Shown: piece by piece, positions 1-5,274 of the stretch
Layout: each line of letters starts with the position of its first letter
How positions within the stretch are numbered: position 1 is the stretch's first letter
Assembly: GCA_009775705.1 (NCBI GenBank)
Contig: VSQE01000107.1
Location: forward strand, 1-5,414
Direction of reading: 5' to 3'
DNA length: 5,414 nt
From: Prevotellamassilia sp.
Lineage (GTDB): Bacteria > Bacteroidota > Bacteroidia > Bacteroidales > Bacteroidaceae
Notes under the pieces: generated by a model
The model's input: the letters and a program-made list of their open reading frames with translations, nothing else
Told to the model about the DNA's origin: nothing
Database searches by the model: none
Translations under genes and position numbers: made by a program

Positions 1-101
1 CCGTAGGAAACTCAATGTCGGGCAGACGGGAAGAGCCGGCAAATCCGTTTTTAGAGTACGCCCCGGACTGCCGGCCAAAATCGGGAAAGGACCTGGAATT
101 T

Positions 102-164
102 TTTACATGCCTTGTAAAAAGATTTACACGCCTTGTAAAATTTTTTACATGCCTTGTAAATATT
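102..164. repeat. three tandem 21-bp units with palindromic 17-bp core
   Basis: The core TTTACATGCCTTGTAAA occurs at 102-118 and 144-160, and with one change (TTTACACGCCTTGTAAA) at 123-139. The period is exactly 21 bp. Each core has 6-bp arms, TTTACA and TGTAAA, around a conserved 5-nt centre (T/C)GCCT. In the first copy the pairing extends to 8 bp. The 4-nt linkers differ (AAGA, ATTT, TATT). A possible decayed fourth unit occupies 165-181 in register, keeping only TTTAC and the last AAA, and an isolated half-site CCTGTAAAA lies at 186-194. Because 21 is divisible by three and the unit lacks stops in most frames, several reading frames stay open across it, encoding artificial-looking heptads on both strands. 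Confidence 0.9.
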
Positions 165-273
165 TTTACCCAGACACAAAAGAATCCTGTAAAATATCCG
201 GTGGCAAACAAGCATAATAAAAACGTGCCGCATGTCCTCGCGCAAGGGGGGAGTACATGCCACACGCGGCCGG

Positions 274-290
274 CTTCCGGGAACCGGAAG
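274..290 (-). other. GC-rich hairpin just after the folK fusion
   Basis: CTTCCGG (274-280) and CCGGAAG (284-290) form a perfect 7-bp stem around a GAA loop, 10 nt past the folK-GNAT stop codon when read on the minus strand. There is no T tract after it on that strand (the following bases are CCGGCCGCG), so it is not a standard intrinsic terminator. It could stabilise the 3' end of the transcript or assist termination with the T-rich repeats further downstream. Confidence 0.45.
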
Positions 291-300
291 AAACGGAAAA

Positions 301-1245
301 TTATTCATTGCCCGTGTTGGAGGCATCGTCTGCCGATGGCATCTCGCCGCCGGCAGACGTTGTCCAGCGGTAGACATTGGTCTCGCGGCGTTCGAACCCG
401 GCGGAGGCATACAGGCGGTTGGCGGCTTCGCGGGCGGGCCGCGAGGTCAGCAGTACGGCCTTTGCACCCAGTCTGCGGCCTTCGGCCTTGAGGTGTTCCG
501 CCAGGGCGCGGCCGTATCCCCGTCCGCGGCAGTTCCGGTCGGTCACTACGTCTTCCGCCCAGGCTTTGGTTCCCGTGGGCGAGGCGCACAGACAGAGGGT
601 GGCGGTGCCTTGTATGGTTCCGTTTTCGTCGCGCAGCAGATACAGGTGTGTGCTGGTCGAGGCCAGCAGACGGCTGAGGCTGTCGGAAGTGAGTTGTGGA
701 GCGGTGTCCGACAATTGGGGCAGCAGGCGGTTCAGGGCGGACAGGATCTCCTCCGTGGGTCGGTCGGCTTCAACGATGTCGGGTCGGTTCAGGGCCGCGG
801 TCATTCCGGCGATGCTCTGTCCGCTGACGGGGTGTCTCCACGCGGGGTCGATCTCTGCCAGCGGTTCGAGCACAAAGCGGCGCAGGTGCAGGCGGGGATG
901 GGGCAGGGTGAGCGCGGGGAGGTCGATGTGTTCGTCTCCGAGTGCCAGCAGGTCGATGTCGATGGGACGGTCATGGTGGATTCCGCCGGCGCTTTTCGTG
1001 GTGCGTCCCATGCGGATTTCTATCTGCTGCGTGATGTCCAGCAGTTCCGTTGCGGAGAGTGAGGTCTCGAACAGGGCGGCCGCGTTGAGAAACCGGTGGC
1101 AGGAACAGAAGCCTACGGGCTCGGTTTCATGGAAAGAGGAGCAGCGCAGGAGCGGTCCGGCGGCTTCGGCTGTCAGGCGGAGGGCACTCCGCAGGTTTTC
1201 CTCCCTGTCTCCTATGTTGGAGCCTAATGCGATGTAGAGTTTCAT
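301..1245 (-). CDS. folK: FolK (HPPK) fused to a C-terminal GNAT acetyltransferase
   Basis: This 314-residue protein joins two domains. Residues 1-150 are 6-hydroxymethyl-7,8-dihydropterin pyrophosphokinase, the folate-pathway enzyme that transfers pyrophosphate from ATP to the pterin alcohol. Visible motifs are LGSNIGDR (7-14), ETEPVGF (40-46), the Mg-binding RPIDIDLL with D96 and D98, and LPHPRLHLRRFVLEPL (114-129). Residues about 153-298 form a full-length GNAT domain with the acetyl-CoA loop RGRGYGRAL (240-248) and the conserved stretch around LTSRPAREAANRLY (266-279) and GFERRETNVYRW. That pattern is shared by a widespread GNAT subfamily of unknown substrate. HPPK enzymes are usually about 130-170 residues, so the second half is an addition and not variation. 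The ATG at 1243-1245 begins exactly at the HPPK N-terminus. An in-frame Met148 (codon 802-804) lies at the domain junction and could allow separate GNAT translation. The gene lies 93 nt after queA, behind a terminator-like hairpin. Both domain assignments are firm; a joint function is unknown. Confidence 0.93.
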   Translation of the reverse strand: MKLYIALGSNIGDREENLRSALRLTAEAAGPLLRCSSFHETEPVGFCSCHRFLNAAALFETSLSATELLDITQQIEIRMGRTTKSAGGIHHDRPIDIDLLALGDEHIDLPALTLPHPRLHLRRFVLEPLAEIDPAWRHPVSGQSIAGMTAALNRPDIVEADRPTEEILSALNRLLPQLSDTAPQLTSDSLSRLLASTSTHLYLLRDENGTIQGTATLCLCASPTGTKAWAEDVVTDRNCRGRGYGRALAEHLKAEGRRLGAKAVLLTSRPAREAANRLYASAGFERRETNVYRWTTSAGGEMPSADDASNTGNE

Positions 1246-1275
1246 GGCGGGTGGGGGATTGGTGTGTACGGAATG

Positions 1276-1315
1276 AAAAAGTACCGGAGCAGAATTTCTC
1301 TGGTGCCGGTACTTT
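1276..1315 (-). terminator. Rho-independent-type terminator after queA
   Basis: A perfect 10-bp inverted repeat pairs AAAGTACCGG (1278-1287) with CCGGTACTTT (1306-1315). Inside it, CAGA (1290-1293) can pair with TCTG (1299-1302) around a 5-nt loop. Read on the minus strand, the 3' arm runs into TTTTT (1280-1276) and then CATTC, the arrangement of an intrinsic terminator for transcripts coming from queA, whose stop codon is 24 nt upstream. On the plus strand only three T residues follow before ACTC, so minus-strand termination is preferred. The folK fusion begins 31 nt further on. The hairpin could therefore act as a full stop, with an unseen promoter for folK, or as a leaky attenuator that lowers folK expression. 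Confidence 0.75.
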
Positions 1316-1338
1316 ACTCTTGTCAGGTTGCGACGGGA

Positions 1339-2391
1339 TCAGTCTACGATGAGCATGACATCGCCGAAGGGACCGAAGGCGTATCCTTCTTCCAGTGCCG
1401 TGTGGTAGGCCTCCATCGTGTATTCGTAGTCGCCGAAGGCGGCTGTGAGCATGAGCAGGGTGGAGTAGGGCAGGTGGAAGTTGGAGAGCATGGCGTCGGC
1501 CACGGAGAATTCGTAGGGCGGGAAAATGAATTTGTTGGTCCAGCCCTCGAATTCCTTGATGCGGTGGTCCGTGCCTACGCAGGCTTCGAGTGCGCGTTGC
1601 ACGGTGGTGCCCACGGCCACGATTTTCCGTTCCTCGTCCTTGGCCTTGTTGACGATGCGGCAGCAGTCGGCTCCCACGAACATCTGTTCGGAGTCCATCT
1701 TGTGCTTTGTCAGGTCTTCCACGTCGGTGTTGCGGAAGTTACCCAGTCCGCAGTGCAGGGTGATGTAGGCGAAGTCAATGCCTTTGATCTCCATGCGTTT
1801 CATCAGTTCGCGTGAGAAGTGCATGCCTGCGGTAGGAGCGGTGACGGCGCCTTCGTGGCGGGCAAAGATACACTGGAAGCGTTCCAGGTCTTCGGGTTCC
1901 GAGCCGCGGCCCACAAACCGAGGAACAGGGGCCTCTCCCAAGGCGTAGAGCGACCGTTTGAACTCTTCGTGGTCGCCGTCGTAGAGAAAGCGCAGGGTGC
2001 GTCCGCGGCTGGTGGTGTTGTCAATCACTTCGGCTACGATGGAGTTGTCCTCGCCGAAGTAGAGCTTGTTGCCGATGCGTATTTTGCGTGCCGGGTCCAC
2101 CAGCACGTCCCACAGGCGCAGTTCGCGGTTCAGCTCCCGCAGCAGGAATACCTCGATGCAGGCGCCGGTCTTCTCCTTGTTGCCGTAAAGGCGGGCAGGG
2201 AACACCTTCGTGTCGTTGAATACAAAAACGTCATGTTCGTCAAAATAGTCCAGCACTTCCTTGAACATCTTGTGCTCTATCTGTCCCGTCTTGCGGTGCA
2301 GCACCATCATGCGGCATTCATCGCGGTGAGCGGCGGGATACTGGGCGATTTTCTCGGGTGGAAGTTTGAACTTGAACTGTGAGAGTTTCAT
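1339..2391 (-). CDS. queA: S-adenosylmethionine:tRNA ribosyltransferase-isomerase QueA
   Basis: QueA transfers and isomerises the ribosyl part of S-adenosylmethionine onto 7-aminomethyl-7-deazaguanine at the wobble base of tRNAs (GUN anticodons), giving epoxyqueuosine. The 350-residue length is normal for the family. Family motifs appear in order: FNDTKVFPARLYG (58-70), VTAPTAGMHFSRELM (183-197), LHCGLGNF (212-219), the VGTTVQRALE stretch (260-269), SNFHLPYSTLLML (303-315) and the C-terminal FGDVMLIVD. The ATG at 2389-2391 starts the protein at MKLSQFKFKLP, the usual N-terminus. The 70-nt gap from truB contains no clear Bacteroidetes promoter, so co-transcription from upstream is likely. A strong hairpin follows the TGA stop. 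Small deviations such as Cys214 in the usual H-x-G-x-G-x-F motif look like lineage variation. Both truB and queA modify tRNA. Confidence 0.97.
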   Translation of the reverse strand: MKLSQFKFKLPPEKIAQYPAAHRDECRMMVLHRKTGQIEHKMFKEVLDYFDEHDVFVFNDTKVFPARLYGNKEKTGACIEVFLLRELNRELRLWDVLVDPARKIRIGNKLYFGEDNSIVAEVIDNTTSRGRTLRFLYDGDHEEFKRSLYALGEAPVPRFVGRGSEPEDLERFQCIFARHEGAVTAPTAGMHFSRELMKRMEIKGIDFAYITLHCGLGNFRNTDVEDLTKHKMDSEQMFVGADCCRIVNKAKDEERKIVAVGTTVQRALEACVGTDHRIKEFEGWTNKFIFPPYEFSVADAMLSNFHLPYSTLLMLTAAFGDYEYTMEAYHTALEEGYAFGPFGDVMLIVD

Positions 2392-2461
2392 ATTTATTTA
2401 CTGATTGTATTTGTTTTTGTCTGTTTCTGGAGGGGAGAGGAGGGCGGCTCTTCGCGTTTTT
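2392..2461 (-). other. truB-queA intergenic leader with polypyrimidine tract
   Basis: These 70 bases separate truB from queA. Read on the minus strand, the first half is a pyrimidine-rich run (purine-rich on the plus strand, about 2428-2447). The second half, just before the queA ATG, is A-rich. I see no TAnnTTTG element, no convincing Shine-Dalgarno and no strong inverted repeat. An A/T-rich segment before the start codon is common in Bacteroidetes genes, which generally do not rely on Shine-Dalgarno pairing. Confidence 0.4.
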
Positions 2462-3172
2462 TCAGGCGGGCAACTCGGTCTCTACGGTCTGTTGCTCCAG
2501 CCATTGCTCGAAACTTTCCGGTGTGAAGCAGTTGTCTGTCACGTACTCTCCCACGCGGGTGCGCCGCAGGGCTGTCAGGTGAGCTCCGCTGCCAAGGGCC
2601 TGTCCGATGTCACGGGCCAGGGCGCGGATGTAGGTGCCTTTGGAGCAGATCACGCGGATCCTGATCTCTTCGGGCAGGTGGCATGCTACCAGTTCTATCT
2701 CGTCAATGCGCAGGGGCTTGGCCTTCAGGGCCACATCGCGGCCCTTGCGGGCCAGGTCGTAGGCTCGTTTTCCTTCCACCTTGCAGGCCGAGAAGGCTGG
2801 CGGAACCTGCATGATCTCTCCCGTGAAGCGTTTCAATGCTTCGCGGACGGCTTCTTCCGTGATGTGGTCCGTGGGATAGGTGGCGTCGATGGGGTGTTCC
2901 AGGTCGAAACTCGGAGTGGTTGCCCCCAGGCGTAGCGTGGCCACGTATTCCTTGACGCCGCTTTGCAGTTCCTCAATCCGCTTGGTGGCCTTTCCGGTGC
3001 AAATCACCATCACGCCGGTGGCCAGAGGATCGAGTGTGCCGGCATGTCCCACTTTGATCTTGCGGCCGCCCATGCGGCGGCTGATGAGCCAGCGCACTTT
3101 GGCCACGAGGCCGAAGCTGGTCCATTCGTAGGGCTTGTCGAAAGCCAGAATCTGTCCTGAAAGAAAATTCAT
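2462..3172 (-). CDS. truB: tRNA pseudouridine-55 synthase TruB
   Basis: TruB converts uridine 55 in the T-loop of elongator tRNAs to pseudouridine and also helps tRNA folding. In this 236-residue reading the catalytic motif GHAGTLDPLATG (43-54) carries the nucleophile Asp48. Further family motifs are VPPAFSACKVEGKRAY (123-138) and the SKGTYIRALARDIG stretch (177-190), followed by the HLTALRRTRVGEY segment (198-210). The frame stays open upstream to 3283, but the ATG at 3170-3172 is chosen because MNFLSGQILAFDKP matches the family N-terminus and the longer version would overlap uppP. The protein ends soon after the catalytic domain and lacks the C-terminal PUA domain of the E. coli enzyme, as in other Bacteroidetes. 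It starts 20 nt after the uppP stop, consistent with one operon. Confidence 0.97.
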   Translation of the reverse strand: MNFLSGQILAFDKPYEWTSFGLVAKVRWLISRRMGGRKIKVGHAGTLDPLATGVMVICTGKATKRIEELQSGVKEYVATLRLGATTPSFDLEHPIDATYPTDHITEEAVREALKRFTGEIMQVPPAFSACKVEGKRAYDLARKGRDVALKAKPLRIDEIELVACHLPEEIRIRVICSKGTYIRALARDIGQALGSGAHLTALRRTRVGEYVTDNCFTPESFEQWLEQQTVETELPA

Positions 3173-3192
3173 AACTCTTTCTGCGGGATTTC

Positions 3193-4014
3193 TTATCCTA
3201 ATAGCAATGTCATGATACCGGCCAGCAGGCAATAATAGGCGAAATAGATGAGTTTGCCTTTCTGCACGATGCGGATCATCCATTTGCAGGCAATCACGCC
3301 CGAGACGAAGGCGGCGGCGAATCCCGCAATCAGGGCGCTGGCGGACAGGTCGCCGAAAGCGGCTTCCATGCCTTCCTGCGCGGCTTTCACGATGTCTAAA
3401 AGCGCTTCGCCCAGGATGGGCGGGATGACCATGAGAAAGGAGAACTGCGCCATGCTGCTCTTTTTGTTGCCGAGCAGAAGGCCGGTGGCGATGGTGGTGC
3501 CCGAGCGGCTCAGGCCCGGCAGTACGGCCAGTGCCTGCGACAGACCGATAATGAAGGCGTCGCGCAGGGAGATGTTCTCCTTCTGCCGCGGGCGGGCGTA
3601 GTAGGAGAAGGCCAGCAAGGCGGCTGTCAGCAGCAGGCAGCAGCCCACAACGGTCAGGCCTGCGCCGAAGATTTCCTCTACTTTATCCTTGAAAAATACG
3701 CCCACAATGCCGATGGGGATCATCGAGACAAGGATGTTCAGCACATAGCGTTGCTCTCCGTTCAGACGGTCGAGGCCTTTTCCTTCGCCCAGTGGCGACA
3801 GGCTGCCCTTGAGCAGGCGGAATATCTCGTGTCCCAGTACGGCGATTGTGCTCAGCACTGTGGCCACGTGTACCGCCACGGTGAACATCAGGTTTTCTTC
3901 GGCTTCTATTCCTAAAAGGGCGGAACCTATCGTCAGGTGGCCGCTGCTGCTCACGGGCAGATACTCGGTCAGGCCTTGAAGCAGGCCCAGTAAAAGGGCT
4001 TCCAGGGTGCTCAT
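3193..4014 (-). CDS. uppP: undecaprenyl-diphosphatase UppP (BacA)
   Basis: This integral membrane phosphatase removes a phosphate from undecaprenyl pyrophosphate, recycling the lipid carrier for peptidoglycan and other envelope polymers. Overproduction in other bacteria gives bacitracin resistance. The 273 residues are the usual family length and mostly hydrophobic. Both signature regions are present: QGLTEYLPVSSSGHL (13-27), containing Glu17 and His26, and LPGLSRSGTT (165-174), containing Arg170. Hydrophobic stretches between them include about 91-107, 117-138 and 190-212, with further segments near 225-245 and 255-272. The ATG at 4012-4014 overlaps the TGA of the preceding DUF3098 gene as ATGA, which suggests translational coupling. 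The TAA stop at 3193-3195 lies 20 nt before truB. Confidence 0.97.
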   Translation of the reverse strand: MSTLEALLLGLLQGLTEYLPVSSSGHLTIGSALLGIEAEENLMFTVAVHVATVLSTIAVLGHEIFRLLKGSLSPLGEGKGLDRLNGEQRYVLNILVSMIPIGIVGVFFKDKVEEIFGAGLTVVGCCLLLTAALLAFSYYARPRQKENISLRDAFIIGLSQALAVLPGLSRSGTTIATGLLLGNKKSSMAQFSFLMVIPPILGEALLDIVKAAQEGMEAAFGDLSASALIAGFAAAFVSGVIACKWMIRIVQKGKLIYFAYYCLLAGIMTLLLG

Positions 4015-4274
4015 TCGTTGTCCTCCGTCTTGTGGGTTTGTGTCTTATGTTTTCCGGCGGGCCGCCACAGGATCGCGAAAATCATGAACAGATAGCCGAA
4101 AAGGCAGACCGACGGGGCGGTCTTGATGCGGAGCGCACTGAAGATTTCGGGGTTGAAATGTGTCTCCGTCGAACCGCTTCCCGACATGAGGACCAGTCCC
4201 AGAATGACAATGGTGATACCGATGGCCAGAAGGATGAAGTTGGTCCGGCCGAACGCGAATTGTTCTTTTTTCAT
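4011..4274 (-). CDS. DUF3098 family two-helix membrane protein
   Basis: An 87-residue protein of unknown function matching the DUF3098 pattern seen in Bacteroidetes. It has a short polar N-terminus with FAFGRTN (6-12), a first membrane helix at about 13-30, a small glycine/serine-rich loop (SGSGS, 31-35) leading to NPEIFSALRIKTAP (41-54), a second helix at about 55-70, and a basic/acidic hydrophilic tail (71-87). The frame is open further upstream, but the ATG at 4272-4274 is chosen because it gives the family N-terminus MKKEQFAFG and avoids overlapping ftsX. It starts 20 nt after ftsX and its stop overlaps the uppP start by 4 nt. The constant position between ftsX and uppP suggests an envelope role, but no biochemical activity is known to me. 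Confidence 0.9.
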   Translation of the reverse strand: MKKEQFAFGRTNFILLAIGITIVILGLVLMSGSGSTETHFNPEIFSALRIKTAPSVCLFGYLFMIFAILWRPAGKHKTQTHKTEDNE

Positions 4275-4294
4275 AATGCTGCTTTGTATGGTTC

Positions 4295-5167
4295 TTATTT
4301 CAGATAGACATCGCTGGCCGACATGCGCAGATGGCGGTTCACGGAGAAGAAGGCGCACAGGAGCGTGAGAAACAGTCCGCAGACCACCACGCTACCCAGT
4401 GTGATGCCCATGACGGCGGGAGTTACAAGTGTGCTGACATATACATCGAGCTGGAGCAAGGCATAGATTCCTCCGGCAATCAGCCCGTCCGCTATGAGGG
4501 CCGCCGTGAAGCCTATCCAGAACGCACGTATCATGAAGGGGCGGCGGATGAAGTTCCATTTGGCCCCTACCAGTTTCATCGTGTGGATGGTGAAGCGGCG
4601 TGCATAGACGCTCATGCGTATGGTGTTGTTGATGAGGGAGAACGAGACGAACGTCAGCAGCAGCGCCACGGTCAGCATGACGGTGCCTGTCAGCGGAATG
4701 ATGTAGTTGACGAAATTCATTGCATCTTTGGGATAGATGATGTCGGTCACTCCTTTGTGCCGGCGCAGGTCCGGTTCATACAGCTTCAGACTGTCCAGAT
4801 TGGCATATTCCGCCTTCAGGAAAAGCTCGAACTCTGCCGGAATCGGACTATAGCCCAGAAACTCATCCGGACCGGATTCCAGTGCTTTGGCCATTTCCCG
4901 GGTTCCCCGCTCTTTTGAGATATAGTGGACGTTGCGGACATAGGGCTTGGTGCGCAGTTCCTTCTGTAACTGCACGAGATCCCTGTTGCCGATGCTGTCG
5001 TCTAATAGGACTTCTACCGTGAAATTCTCACGCAGCGAACGGCTGAAGTTATGGCCTACTGTTACAAAAAACACCACCGTCCCCAACAGAATCAGTACCA
5101 TCGTTGTGCTGATGCAGGAGGTGAGGGTGCTGAATCCGCCGCCGTTCCTTTTTCTTCTTTTTGTCAT
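4295..5167 (-). CDS. ftsX: cell division protein FtsX (permease-like)
   Basis: FtsX is the membrane half of the FtsEX complex, which couples cytoplasmic ATPase activity to activation of peptidoglycan hydrolases during division. The 290-residue reading has a basic cytoplasmic start (MTKRRKRNGGG), membrane helix 1 at about 20-39 and an extracytoplasmic domain at about 45-155. Three more helices follow at about 160-180, 213-237 and 252-274. The conserved cytoplasmic segment between helices 2 and 3 reads NNTIRMSVYARRF (180-192), then HTMKLVGA and FIRRPFMIRAF, typical of the family. The frame is open upstream to 5362, but the ATG at 5165-5167 gives the expected short N-terminus; an ATG at 5198-5200 would add 11 residues. 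The partner ATPase ftsE is not in the window, which is common in Bacteroidetes. It is the first gene of a compact operon. Confidence 0.95.
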   Translation of the reverse strand: MTKRRKRNGGGFSTLTSCISTTMVLILLGTVVFFVTVGHNFSRSLRENFTVEVLLDDSIGNRDLVQLQKELRTKPYVRNVHYISKERGTREMAKALESGPDEFLGYSPIPAEFELFLKAEYANLDSLKLYEPDLRRHKGVTDIIYPKDAMNFVNYIIPLTGTVMLTVALLLTFVSFSLINNTIRMSVYARRFTIHTMKLVGAKWNFIRRPFMIRAFWIGFTAALIADGLIAGGIYALLQLDVYVSTLVTPAVMGITLGSVVVCGLFLTLLCAFFSVNRHLRMSASDVYLK

Positions 5168-5187
5168 ATATATTATATATAATATGT
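5168..5187 (-). repeat. AT-only palindrome abutting the ftsX start codon
   Basis: The 16 bases at 5170-5185 form a perfect palindrome made only of A and T. Imperfect symmetry continues outward to CA at 5165-5166 and TG at 5189-5190, taking in part of the start codon. In the ftsX leader this could fold into a weak hairpin of about six A-U pairs with a 4-nt loop immediately before ATG. It could equally be simple unstructured AU-rich sequence that helps ribosome access, as is common upstream of Bacteroidetes genes. Confidence 0.6.
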
Positions 5188-5247
5188 GTGTGTGGTGCAT
5201 ATTCCGCTTTCGGGCTTCCGGAAGTCCACAATCACAGGAAATTCGTA

Positions 5248-5274
5248 CAAAAATACAGCAAAAGGAAATATCAA
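5248..5274 (-). promoter_or_regulatory. probable ftsX operon promoter (Bacteroidetes type)
   Basis: On the minus strand, TATTTTTG at 5255-5248 is an exact match to the Bacteroidetes primary sigma factor -7 element TAnnTTTG. A TTG (5274-5272) lies 16 nt upstream and could serve as the -33 core, although that spacing is shorter than the usual 19-21 nt. At the usual distance the sequence is only TTTC/TTCT. Transcription would begin near 5241-5243, leaving a leader of about 75 nt before the ftsX ATG. This is the only exact -7 match I found in the gaps, and it is placed well to drive the whole minus-strand cluster. No mapped start site is available. Confidence 0.5.

Larger units (their letters stand above)
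1..300. other. 300-base stretch without a confident gene
   Basis: Between the window edge and the folK fusion I cannot identify a real gene. One plus-strand frame is open from the left edge (2-217, 71 codons, ending GGKQA before TAA). A second is open from the edge into the folK antisense region. On the minus strand a 60-codon frame runs from ATG 231-233 to a stop at 51-53. All three run through the 21-bp tandem repeat, which creates heptads such as FYKACKK or IFYMPCK, so openness is weak evidence for coding. The stretch otherwise contains the tandem palindromes at 102-160 and the hairpin at 274-290. Confidence 0.6.

Noticed and set aside
102..160. Tandem repeats as a CRISPR array
   Set aside because: The units are only 17 bp with 4-nt linkers, far too short for CRISPR repeats and spacers, and no cas gene is present.
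2..217. Plus-strand frame open from the left edge as the 3' end of a gene
   Set aside because: The sequence has no recognisable motif, a third of it is the 21-bp repeat, and another plus frame is equally open. The evidence is too weak to call a CDS.
232..1062. Long plus-strand open frames antisense to the folK fusion (also 377-1237)
   Set aside because: They lie opposite a gene with strong HPPK and GNAT motifs. Their composition is rich in Gly, Arg and Ser with no recognisable domain, typical of shadows in GC-rich coding DNA.
1819..2382. Plus-strand open frame antisense to queA
   Set aside because: It is fully opposite conserved QueA motifs and has no recognisable domain.
3173..3283. Longer truB start at 3281-3283
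   Set aside because: It would add 37 residues with no family similarity and overlap the end of uppP. The ATG at 3170-3172 gives the standard TruB N-terminus.
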